The translations under genes and the position numbers were made by a program. Shown piece by piece: positions 46,099 to 54,385 of a DNA stretch of 64,000 nt. Position 1 is the first letter of the stretch. Every line of letters begins with the position of its first letter. The stretch is from Saprospiraceae bacterium (GTDB lineage Bacteria; Bacteroidota; Bacteroidia; Chitinophagales; Saprospiraceae). The notes under the pieces are model-generated. The model saw only the letters and a list, made by a program, of their open reading frames with translations. It searched no databases and was not told the origin of the DNA. The stretch is taken from positions 1,834,501 through 1,898,500 of the forward strand of contig JADJYQ010000001.1 of NCBI GenBank assembly GCA_016719615.1, in the 5' to 3' direction.

Positions 46099-49000
46099 AT
46101 GTTGCAACTTAGATTTGCTACAGGCATACTCGCATTAATATATTCCTTGCAAGTCATTGCACAATGTCCTGAGATCACCAATACAACTACTGTTCCTAAT
46201 TGCATCCCTGAGAGTACACGTTGTGGAGGAGACCAAATTACCATAAATGTTCAGGGGGGCGACCTCCCGCACAATGGCAAAATTGATTATTATGCTGATA
46301 TAAATGCGGGGTTTGATCCTTACCTCGGACAAGGCGTTAAAATTGGAAGTGCTAACATTACGACAAGCAATCCAAAATGCAGGATTTGCCCTTCCCTATT
46401 AGGTTTTATGATTGATGCTTGTGGCACGGAAGCTCCTAATGAATTCCTGATTATGTGGAGCGGCAGTGGTTTAAATACCTCTGATTTCAATTTTGATTAT
46501 GCGCCTCAAAACAACACTGGAGGTGCTGGTAATGCAGACATCGGGCCTGGTGGCTGTGGAATTGGGGCTGGTCCATCCGGTTTGGTTGGAGGCTGCAGCG
46601 CTATTTCTGTGGGTGCAAATTTCAATATTCCGGCCAACTCAATTTGGATTGTCTTTACGAGTTCGAATGCATCAACATCTTATGATTTCAGTGCAGTTTG
46701 TGGATTGAGCTGTAAAATTTATGTTTCCGCAAGTACTTGCACCAGAACCATCGGGGCTTTCTCAAATTTTGATGCAAGTCCAGGATCCCGCACACAGGTC
46801 ATGACGATTACGGGCTGTGGATGTTCAACAAATGCAAGCTACGATATCCCCGGGATGCTCACCGGAAATGGTGACTTTTGGGCTGAAGGCAGCATCAGCA
46901 ATAATGGCTGTGCAGTTCCATCGCTTTCTACTCCTGCGTATACCGCTGCAACAAGTGTCATCAGCCCGTTTATGTATACGATACCACAAAGCTGGTGCGA
47001 GAAAGACTATGAAATAGTAGGCATTCCCAATCCGGCACCCGATCCCGATTGTTGCATGAATATTTATACAGAACGGATATTGATTCGGGTTAAATGTCCA
47101 ATTGCAAATACCAGCATTATAGAAGCATGTGAGACCAACAGCGGACAGGCCGTATTTACATTGGAAGATGCAGACGCAGACGTCCTTGGAAGCAGCAACG
47201 GCACTGTCGAGTATTTCCGGGATATGGCAGGAACCCAGCGCATTTTTTCTCCATATACATCTGGTAATGCGACTATTTATGCACGTATTTCAGATGGCAA
47301 TTGTAAATCCAATATTGTTGCCATCCAGTTAAAAGTTAATTTGCTACCTGTTGCCAAAGCAACATCCGATAAACAATGCGATGATGGTAGTGGCTTTGCA
47401 AGTTTTGATCTCAGCAATTTAGAAAACACTATTAAAAATGGAAATAATGGAGCGAGCGTCAAATTTTTTGAGGACATCAACAAAACGAACGAAATCAATT
47501 CTCCTTACAATACAAATTCAACTATTATCTATGCTTGTATCCACGATGGCAAATGCGAATCCAAACCTGTAGCCATTCAATTAACGGTTTTGCCAAAACC
47601 TGTTGCAACAACCGTCAGTGCCAGTGCCTGCCCCGGAGCTAATGGACTGGCTGTATTCCTGTTGATCGATCTCATTCCTAAAATTACCAACAATCCTTCC
47701 GGGTATGCGGTAAATTTTTATGAAGAAGATCTACTCCTTAAAAAAATAAATCCACCTTATACGACTGCAGGAGACACCATTTATGCTACGGTGTCGGATG
47801 GAACTTGTGTTTCAGATCCTGTTGAGATCATCTTAAAAGTAACAGATTTGAATTCCGTTTTACTATTATCCGACAGAGCTTGTGATGATGGTTCAGGAAC
47901 TGCAATTTTTAATCTTTTTGGAGCAACGAGATATTTACAACAAGGAGACACAAGCATCAAAGTGAGTTGGTATCGGGATAGTTTGAAAGTGGATACTTTA
48001 ATATCCCCTGTAAATATTTCAGGAATTGATACTATTTATGCCTTCCTGCGCAAGGACAGTTGTGTTTCGAAATACATTCCTGTCATTTTAGAATCTGTGA
48101 ACCGCCCGGTTGCGCAAAGCTGCACATTTGAATTTTGTTCAGATAGTTTAGGTCTGGTAAATTTTCCTTTGAGCACTTTGGAAGATTGCATCAGAGGGGC
48201 CCAGCATTCCGGAAAACAAATATTGTTTGCAAGAGACAGCCTCATGACAAACGTCATAAATGGAACTTATACAGGTACTGGTGATACTTTATATGCGGTG
48301 ATTTTGGATTCGCCATGTAATTCAAATCCAACAAAACTAGTTATTGATATTTTAGCTTCCCCGTATTTTACCAAACCTAATGATACTGTTGTATGCGAAA
48401 CTTATATTCTTCCAATTTTAAAAGGAAGTAAACTCAGCCCTAATGCAGCTTATTATAATGCATTTGGAAGCCGACTACAAGCAGGTGATAGTTTGTTGAT
48501 CAGCCAATGGATTTTTCTTACAGACACACTAGCTCATTGCACTGATTTAGATAGTTTCCGGGTAGATATTATTCATAAACCAAATGCCGGAATAGATTGG
48601 AGTATTTCTATTTGTGAAGGAAATGTGTTTAATCTAAATTCAGCCTTATCCGGCCATGATGCCGGCGGGTATTTTGAAGATCTGGATTTCTCCGGAAGTT
48701 TGCAGGATAGTTTGTTTGACAGCAACGGACACAACGGCAAAACCTTTAGGTTTGCCTATATTCACAATGGAAATTCTTATTGCGACAGCGATAGTTCGAT
48801 CATCACTATTCAGGTCGTTAAACAATTAAATGCCGGCAATAATGCAAGCGTTAGCATCTGTGAAGATGAACAAATTCAACTTCAAAATTTATTGATCAAT
48901 GCTGATTTCGGCGGACTCTTTATAGATCCACAATTAACCGGAGCACTTAGTCAAAATCAGTGGGATTCAAAAATTTCAGGGCTCGGTTCCTTTACCATCA

Positions 49001-51123
49001 TTTACCAGGTTGGCGATGGCATTACTTGTCCGGTAGACACATCTGCCCTGCGCATCGATGTGTATCCCAAAATTGAAATTGATCAACCGGTTGATATTAG
49101 AAAATGTGGCTATTTTGTCCTGCCTCCGATCACTGGAAAAAACACAAATGGCAGAACTGCATATTACGCCTTGCCGGGCGGACTAGGAAAAAATTATCAG
49201 ACAGGTGATACTATTTTCTCAACATCAACTCTTTATATTTTCGGATCTGAAACAGGTTATTGTACGGATGAGGATAGTTTTAAGATAGAATTGTTGCAAG
49301 AGATCAACTCTAATTATTCCCTTTCCAATGTTTGTCCGGATTATACACTTCAGATTGGAACAGAGCTTTTTGATAAACAACGGCCTTCCGGAATTGCTAC
49401 TTTAAAAAATGCTTCCGCATCAGGTTGTGACAGCATAGTCCATGTCGATTTAAGTTTTTTACCCGTATCAGAATCCAATTTATCAAAAACCTATTGTGCG
49501 AGCAAAAATTTGATGATTGGAAATGTGATCTTCGACATCAACAATCCAAATGGCACTGTAAACTTAAAGAACCAAAGTAGCTACGGATGTGATAGCTTTA
49601 TTCATGTAAGCCTTAGCTTTATACCACTTCAAATAGACAGCTCACAAGCCAGCATTTGCAAAGGCGACCGCATTCAAATTGGAAAACAATTTTATGATGA
49701 AAACAAGCTGACCGGCATAGATACATTTGCTGCTAGCAACCCCGACTTGTGCGACAGTATTGTATTTGTAAATATAGTACTCTTGCAAAATGGAGTATTC
49801 AATTATTCCAATATTATCTGCGAGAACGACAGCGTTCTGATCGGAAATGTTTATTTCAGTAAGATACGTCCGGGATTGCAGGATACAATTCCATCCGGAG
49901 CTGCCAATCTTTGCGACAGTATCGTGAATATTCAACTCACTTTTTATCCGGTCAATAGACAAATCCTGAACGACACCCTTTGTGAAAATGAGTTTTTGCT
50001 CATTAATAGTAAACGTTACGACAATAACAATCCATCTGGTATTGAAATTTTCTCAAAAGCCTCGCAATTTGGCTGCGATAGTCTCCTGGAAATCCAATTA
50101 AGTTTTTTAAATGCAGTACGGTCACAATACACTCCTATGGTATGTGAAAATGATAGCCTCTTCATTCATGGAAAATATTATTTTAAAAACAAGTCTCAGG
50201 GACTAGATACTTTATTTGCCCAAGCCACGGGTGGTTGCGATAGTATTGTTACCATAAACTTACAGTTACTCCCTTTACGACAGCAGTTAGTCGATACCAG
50301 TATCTGTGAAAATGAAAGTATAATTATCAATGGAAACCGTTATGACAAAAATAACAGCAGCGGTATTGAGATTTTGTCAGGAGCTTCTGTTCATGGTTGT
50401 GATAGTTTGCTACAAGTCAATGTGACACTCCTACCCTTAAGCAGAAACATGATCAGGGATACTTTATGCCAGGAGGAAGAAATTCTCATTCATGGGGTTC
50501 GATATAATAAAAACAATCCAAGCGGAAGTAGCATCGTAACGTCTTCCTTTGGATGTGATTCCATAATAGATGTTGATTTACAATTTAGTCAACTGATGGT
50601 ACAATACCCGGTTGAAGTTGCTATATCTCAAGGCGCTTCCCACAATCTTCAACTCGTTCCTAATTTTAATCCCAGCACCATCAACTGGAGCCCAACTGCA
50701 GGTTTAAGTTGTGTTGATTGTTTGAATCCCGTCATAACACCGAACTCAGATCAGGATTATACCGTAACATTGACAGATGAAAATGGGTGTATCATCACCA
50801 TACACATCCGCGTAAGGTTGTTTGCTGACGATCAAGTTTTTGTTCCCAATGCCTTTTCCCCAAATGGAGACAACATCAACGATGTATTTCGAATCATCAG
50901 CGAAAACAAACTAACAAACGTTCGTTCGTTTTTTATATTTGATCGTTGGGGTAATCAGATATACTCTGAAGGAAATAAAAGTATTGGAGACTTAAAGGGC
51001 TGGGATGGAAATTCGCTGAACGGAGATAAAATGAATCCCGGTGTTTACATATTTGCCATTGAACTTGAGTTTCCCGGAAATCAAATCCGTAAATTATATG
51101 GTGATATAAGTTTAATTCGTTGA
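46099..51123 (+). CDS. Giant secreted protein with two repeat families and T9SS type B C-terminal domain
   Basis: A 1674-residue protein. After the signal peptide (LRFATGILALIYSLQVIAQ) comes a Cys/Gly-rich region (residues about 85-300, with FMIDACGTEAPNEFLIMWSG, resembling lamin-tail-like domains of Bacteroidota, though I am unsure). Five repeats of about 82 residues follow (about 334-754). Then come further Ig-like segments and eight repeats of about 54 residues (about 1071-1494) with a Cys near the start and a CDS motif, usually GCDS, near the end. The C-terminus (VFVPNAFSPNGDNINDVFRI, FDRWGNQIYS, GWDGNSLNG) is a CHU_C/TIGR04131 sorting domain. It should be a long stalk-like surface adhesin or be released; the role is inferred only from architecture. 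It converges with a related gene 10 bases away. Confidence 0.88.
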   Translation: MLQLRFATGILALIYSLQVIAQCPEITNTTTVPNCIPESTRCGGDQITINVQGGDLPHNGKIDYYADINAGFDPYLGQGVKIGSANITTSNPKCRICPSLLGFMIDACGTEAPNEFLIMWSGSGLNTSDFNFDYAPQNNTGGAGNADIGPGGCGIGAGPSGLVGGCSAISVGANFNIPANSIWIVFTSSNASTSYDFSAVCGLSCKIYVSASTCTRTIGAFSNFDASPGSRTQVMTITGCGCSTNASYDIPGMLTGNGDFWAEGSISNNGCAVPSLSTPAYTAATSVISPFMYTIPQSWCEKDYEIVGIPNPAPDPDCCMNIYTERILIRVKCPIANTSIIEACETNSGQAVFTLEDADADVLGSSNGTVEYFRDMAGTQRIFSPYTSGNATIYARISDGNCKSNIVAIQLKVNLLPVAKATSDKQCDDGSGFASFDLSNLENTIKNGNNGASVKFFEDINKTNEINSPYNTNSTIIYACIHDGKCESKPVAIQLTVLPKPVATTVSASACPGANGLAVFLLIDLIPKITNNPSGYAVNFYEEDLLLKKINPPYTTAGDTIYATVSDGTCVSDPVEIILKVTDLNSVLLLSDRACDDGSGTAIFNLFGATRYLQQGDTSIKVSWYRDSLKVDTLISPVNISGIDTIYAFLRKDSCVSKYIPVILESVNRPVAQSCTFEFCSDSLGLVNFPLSTLEDCIRGAQHSGKQILFARDSLMTNVINGTYTGTGDTLYAVILDSPCNSNPTKLVIDILASPYFTKPNDTVVCETYILPILKGSKLSPNAAYYNAFGSRLQAGDSLLISQWIFLTDTLAHCTDLDSFRVDIIHKPNAGIDWSISICEGNVFNLNSALSGHDAGGYFEDLDFSGSLQDSLFDSNGHNGKTFRFAYIHNGNSYCDSDSSIITIQVVKQLNAGNNASVSICEDEQIQLQNLLINADFGGLFIDPQLTGALSQNQWDSKISGLGSFTIIYQVGDGITCPVDTSALRIDVYPKIEIDQPVDIRKCGYFVLPPITGKNTNGRTAYYALPGGLGKNYQTGDTIFSTSTLYIFGSETGYCTDEDSFKIELLQEINSNYSLSNVCPDYTLQIGTELFDKQRPSGIATLKNASASGCDSIVHVDLSFLPVSESNLSKTYCASKNLMIGNVIFDINNPNGTVNLKNQSSYGCDSFIHVSLSFIPLQIDSSQASICKGDRIQIGKQFYDENKLTGIDTFAASNPDLCDSIVFVNIVLLQNGVFNYSNIICENDSVLIGNVYFSKIRPGLQDTIPSGAANLCDSIVNIQLTFYPVNRQILNDTLCENEFLLINSKRYDNNNPSGIEIFSKASQFGCDSLLEIQLSFLNAVRSQYTPMVCENDSLFIHGKYYFKNKSQGLDTLFAQATGGCDSIVTINLQLLPLRQQLVDTSICENESIIINGNRYDKNNSSGIEILSGASVHGCDSLLQVNVTLLPLSRNMIRDTLCQEEEILIHGVRYNKNNPSGSSIVTSSFGCDSIIDVDLQFSQLMVQYPVEVAISQGASHNLQLVPNFNPSTINWSPTAGLSCVDCLNPVITPNSDQDYTVTLTDENGCIITIHIRVRLFADDQVFVPNAFSPNGDNINDVFRIISENKLTNVRSFFIFDRWGNQIYSEGNKSIGDLKGWDGNSLNGDKMNPGVYIFAIELEFPGNQIRKLYGDISLIR
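47100..48360 (+). repeat. Five tandem ~82-residue coding repeats
   Basis: In the protein each unit has a Cys-x-Asp/Ser start (ACETNSGQA, QCDDGSGFA, ACPGANGLA, ACDDGSGTA, FCSDSLGLV), a central F/WYxD or FFED strand, a DTIYA-like strand and a final Cys (GNCKSN, GKCESK, GTCVSD, DSCVSK, SPCNSN). The units are diverged at DNA level, so the duplications are old. Confidence 0.8.
49300..50600 (+). repeat. Eight tandem ~54-residue Cys...GCDS coding repeats
   Basis: Each unit carries one Cys early (VCPDYT, YCASKN, ICKGDR, ICENDS, LCENEF, VCENDS, ICENES, LCQEEE), a central I.G..YF/D strand, a NPSG-like turn and a CDS motif (SGCDS, YGCDS, DLCDS, NLCDS, FGCDS, GGCDS, HGCDS, FGCDS) followed by an alternating hydrophobic strand. 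The two Cys per unit could form a disulphide. Confidence 0.85.
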
Positions 51124-51133
51124 CAACTTGAGC

Positions 51134-54076
51134 TTAGCGGATCAATGTGACATCTCCGCTTAACTGATGGAAAATTCCGGCTTTGTCGTGAAACTGAAAT
51201 AAGTAAACATAAACCCCAGGCAAAGATTTCTGTCCTTTAAACTCACCATTCCATCCGTCATTAAGGCGGTGCGGGGATATGTTTTTACCTTCAAATTGCA
51301 GGTTGCCCCACCGGTCAAATATTTTTAAGACATCGATCATTTCAACAGATCTATCAGAAAATAAATTAAAAAAATCATTAATTTGATCTCCATTAGGAGA
51401 AAAGGCATTGGGCACAAAATATTTTTGCTCAACAGAAATAAAAACAGAGGCAATATATTCACAGCCAAAGCCATCGATAATTTTAACAGTAAAAAGACCA
51501 CCCTTAGCTCCAGGAATAACATAGCTTGAAAGACAATTCGTACACCGAATGATACCGGGACCTGACCATTCAACGCTGACAATAGAATCAAGGGCTAGTA
51601 CTTGCGCCATAAGAAATACAGAATCTCCTAAAATGATGTGAATGCTATCCGGGGCAAGATCAACAGCACCCAGCACCGGATCCAGAATTGTGAAAGTCTC
51701 AAATTCTTTGCAGCCATTGGCATCTGTGATCTCCAGTGTATGTGTGCCCGTTGCTATATCTTCCACTCCATTCTGAAAAGAATATTCTGAACCATTGATT
51801 TTAAATACATATGGCCCAACACCACCTTCAATTCGGTTTAAAAATATTTTTCCGGTTGATATCGATTTGCAATTTGCATTTTTGGTTTGAATCTCATAGT
51901 TAATGGGGTCAGGTTCTGCAATTGTGAAAGTATCGAATATCCGACAACCAAATCTATCGGTTACCGTCAACTGATAACTGCCTTTAGCTAATTGTTGACG
52001 TAAACTCTGTGATGAACCATCCTCCCACAAATAGCTATAAGGCTGAGTTGAACCTGTAAGCCCTGTAGTGATAGAACCATTGTTTTCACGATGGCACAAA
52101 ATATTTTTCACGGTACTATTCAATACCGGTTTCTGCGTTTTTGATATTTGAATATTTACAATACTGTCGCAATCAATTGCAGAGATATGAAATTGTTGAA
52201 ATCTCCCTGAATCAGGATAATGAATAGCTCCCAATACAATTGTTTGATCATAACAAATAAGGGTATCGATATTTTTAACTGCTTTTGGTTTGGAATAATA
52301 GTTCAATGTAATCAAACTATCGCAACCATTTTGACTCAACAATGGGATCTGGTATATTCCGGACTGAAAAATGTTTAAATTAGCAAGTTTCAAAGTATCA
52401 CCTGCACACTGACTGGTATCCAAACGTAAGTTAAATTTCGGATGAAAGCTCAATCGTAGATTAAGAATACTATCGCAACCTTTTACAGTATTTAATTGGA
52501 TCTGGTAATTCCCGGCAGTATCAAAAGTGTATCCAAGTAATTGAAGCGATTGGCCTTCGCAAATAAAAGTATCCATTTGGGTACTTGCATTTTGCGCTAC
52601 TTTTAATTGGATGCTGTGAATAGAGTCGCAACCCTCTGCAGAGATGTGATGCTGGGTATAAATTCCGGTAGAAGAAAAGGTATCGATTCCGGCAATCAGG
52701 ACTCTGCCTTCACAAATAAAAGTATCCCATACAGTGTTTTTTATTTTTGCAACAGTTAGATTGAGTTGGGTGAGACTATCGCAACCATTCATATCTTTCT
52801 CGTACCAGTTATAGATACCCGTTTTGTCATAAGTTATTCCATTGTATTGTATTGATTGACCTTCGCACAACATCGATGATAAAAATCGGTCGTCAGGAGT
52901 ATTTACTTGGAGTTTCAGATCAATAATACTATCACAACCAATGCTATTTTGCAACAATAGCTGATAATCGCCCGTGTTTTTAAATGTTTGCCCGGCCAAG
53001 GATAGTGAATCACCGGAGCAGATGTTGGTATCCAATGCATAATAACTGGTATCCAAATGATATTGATAGGAGTTACTCAATTCACAATCGGAACCATCTA
53101 TAGCTTTAAGCACATAACTTCCTTCTTGCCCGCGGGGAATGATAAAATTTGGTAACGTAGCGGAAGCAATCGCGACACCATCTTTATACCATTGATATTT
53201 AATCCGCGTGACCCTGGAAGCCGGTGAATTCAAACTGACTGAATCTTTACATGGATCCCCGGAAATGCTCAGTAATAAGGAATCGAATTTAACGGTTTCC
53301 TCCAAAATGAGTTCATCGATAAAAAAATAGTAATAACCATCAGCCCGTTGGCATTGGGGGCCAATCGCCATTGCCGCTATATTTGAGGTCGGCGTTATTT
53401 TTAAATTCACCTTTACCCATTTATTAGTGCCTGAAGCGGTGACGCTTGCTACTTGAGACCAATTCGCATAATTAGAAGGACATAACCAGGAATTGTTGTT
53501 GCCAAAAGGTAAACTGCTGCATTGACCTGTTCCAAATATTCCTAAAGTCGTTATTGCCCGAGGACCATATGCATTGCCACGTTGACCGAATCCTATCCAG
53601 AAACTCAGTGTGTATTCCCTGCCGGCGATCATCGGACTATTTAAACAAGCTCCGACATATTCCTTATAGGTAGCATTGCGGGCAGGATGATTATACAAAT
53701 CCAAAAAACCTACATATCCATTACCGGCAGGTAGTGGCAGTGGTGGGCTGCCGCGCATAGGATCTTGCCGAAAGCCACAAGTATGAAAATAATCAGAGGT
53801 GGCTGCAGAAGCCTGAATCCAACCTTTTGAACAATTTAACTGGGCCAAGCCTGTTGGACAGCAATTAAATTCTTCGAAGGATGGATTTGGAATCAAGGAG
53901 GAAGGAACAAATAATGTATCTTTTATCCCATTGCATTTGCAGTTGGGGTCATTTAAATCTGCGAGCCCATTACCATCATCATCAACTCCATTATTACAAT
54001 CTTCAACTGTAGGTTGTGCAACGAGGTTAAGACATAGCAATGAAATAAGAAAAACGCCTATTAACCGATTTGTCAA
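51134..54076 (-). CDS. Large secreted protein with GCDS and SprB repeats and T9SS type B C-terminal domain
   Basis: A 980-residue protein starting at a TTG (54076); a stop codon lies six bases upstream in frame, and the signal peptide (LIGVFLISLLCLNLVAQ) starts right there. The N-terminus has an Asp-rich calcium-binding-like block (DCNNGVDDDGNGLADLNDP) and a NPSFEE jelly-roll-like domain of about 200 residues. Six repeats of about 46-50 residues with Cys and CDS motifs come next, then a SprB-type repeat (HRENNGSITTGLTGSTQPYS). The end (YFVPNAFSPNGDQINDFFNL, IFDRWGNLQFEG, LPGVYVYLFQF) is a T9SS type B sorting domain. It is probably surface-exposed; function is unknown. A good promoter lies just upstream. 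Confidence 0.88.
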   Translation of the reverse strand: MTNRLIGVFLISLLCLNLVAQPTVEDCNNGVDDDGNGLADLNDPNCKCNGIKDTLFVPSSLIPNPSFEEFNCCPTGLAQLNCSKGWIQASAATSDYFHTCGFRQDPMRGSPPLPLPAGNGYVGFLDLYNHPARNATYKEYVGACLNSPMIAGREYTLSFWIGFGQRGNAYGPRAITTLGIFGTGQCSSLPFGNNNSWLCPSNYANWSQVASVTASGTNKWVKVNLKITPTSNIAAMAIGPQCQRADGYYYFFIDELILEETVKFDSLLLSISGDPCKDSVSLNSPASRVTRIKYQWYKDGVAIASATLPNFIIPRGQEGSYVLKAIDGSDCELSNSYQYHLDTSYYALDTNICSGDSLSLAGQTFKNTGDYQLLLQNSIGCDSIIDLKLQVNTPDDRFLSSMLCEGQSIQYNGITYDKTGIYNWYEKDMNGCDSLTQLNLTVAKIKNTVWDTFICEGRVLIAGIDTFSSTGIYTQHHISAEGCDSIHSIQLKVAQNASTQMDTFICEGQSLQLLGYTFDTAGNYQIQLNTVKGCDSILNLRLSFHPKFNLRLDTSQCAGDTLKLANLNIFQSGIYQIPLLSQNGCDSLITLNYYSKPKAVKNIDTLICYDQTIVLGAIHYPDSGRFQQFHISAIDCDSIVNIQISKTQKPVLNSTVKNILCHRENNGSITTGLTGSTQPYSYLWEDGSSQSLRQQLAKGSYQLTVTDRFGCRIFDTFTIAEPDPINYEIQTKNANCKSISTGKIFLNRIEGGVGPYVFKINGSEYSFQNGVEDIATGTHTLEITDANGCKEFETFTILDPVLGAVDLAPDSIHIILGDSVFLMAQVLALDSIVSVEWSGPGIIRCTNCLSSYVIPGAKGGLFTVKIIDGFGCEYIASVFISVEQKYFVPNAFSPNGDQINDFFNLFSDRSVEMIDVLKIFDRWGNLQFEGKNISPHRLNDGWNGEFKGQKSLPGVYVYLFQFHDKAGIFHQLSGDVTLIR
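52130..53050 (-). repeat. Six tandem Cys...GCDS coding repeats
   Basis: Units begin NICSGDS, MLCEGQS, FICEGRV, FICEGQS, SQCAGDT, LICYDQT and end in IGCDSI, NGCDSL, EGCDSI, KGCDSI, NGCDSL, IDCDSI. They are shorter than, but clearly of the same pattern as, the repeats in the convergent giant gene. Confidence 0.85.
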
Positions 54077-54385
54077 AATTTAAATACTCAATTGTGATTT
54101 ACAAATTTATACAAATAATCTCACTCGTCAAAAATTAACATTTGGCAATGATCAGCTCTATCGTTGATTACAAAGCTGAAATTCAATATTTTATAATTAA
54201 AATGAGAATCATTCAGCAATTGATTCAGGAGTCCTTCTTAAAATTCAAATTCCGAAGGCAAAGCCAGATGGCGCCCAAATTGAGTAAAAACGCTTATAAT
54301 TTGCCATCAAAAAAAAAGTTTACAAATATTTAGATAGCCAATGAATACATTTACCAGCCCAAATTCTATATTTGATCGATATCAA
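54077..54385. other. Intergenic region between the T9SS gene and priA
   Basis: It holds the T9SS gene promoter (54102-54132). A 63-codon open frame at 54142-54333 has no recognisable feature and I do not call it a gene. No terminator or tRNA is seen. An A-rich stretch (54309-54317) precedes priA without a consensus promoter. Confidence 0.6.
54102..54132 (-). promoter_or_regulatory. Bacteroidota-type promoter for the 980-residue T9SS gene
   Basis: On the minus strand TTTG, a 19-base spacer and TAAATTTG match the consensus TTTG/TAnnTTTG. Transcription should start about 20 bases before the TTG start codon at 54076, which supports that unusual start. Confidence 0.75.

Noticed and set aside
35041..50934. 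15 identical bases (AACGTTCGTTCGTTT) shared by two T9SS genes, both encoding TNVRSF
   Set aside because: A low-complexity 15-base match between both strands of a 64-kb window is expected by chance; kept only as part of the palindrome observation.
54142..54333. 63-codon open frame upstream of priA
   Set aside because: No family features, no promoter, and composition like a spacer; it is probably chance.
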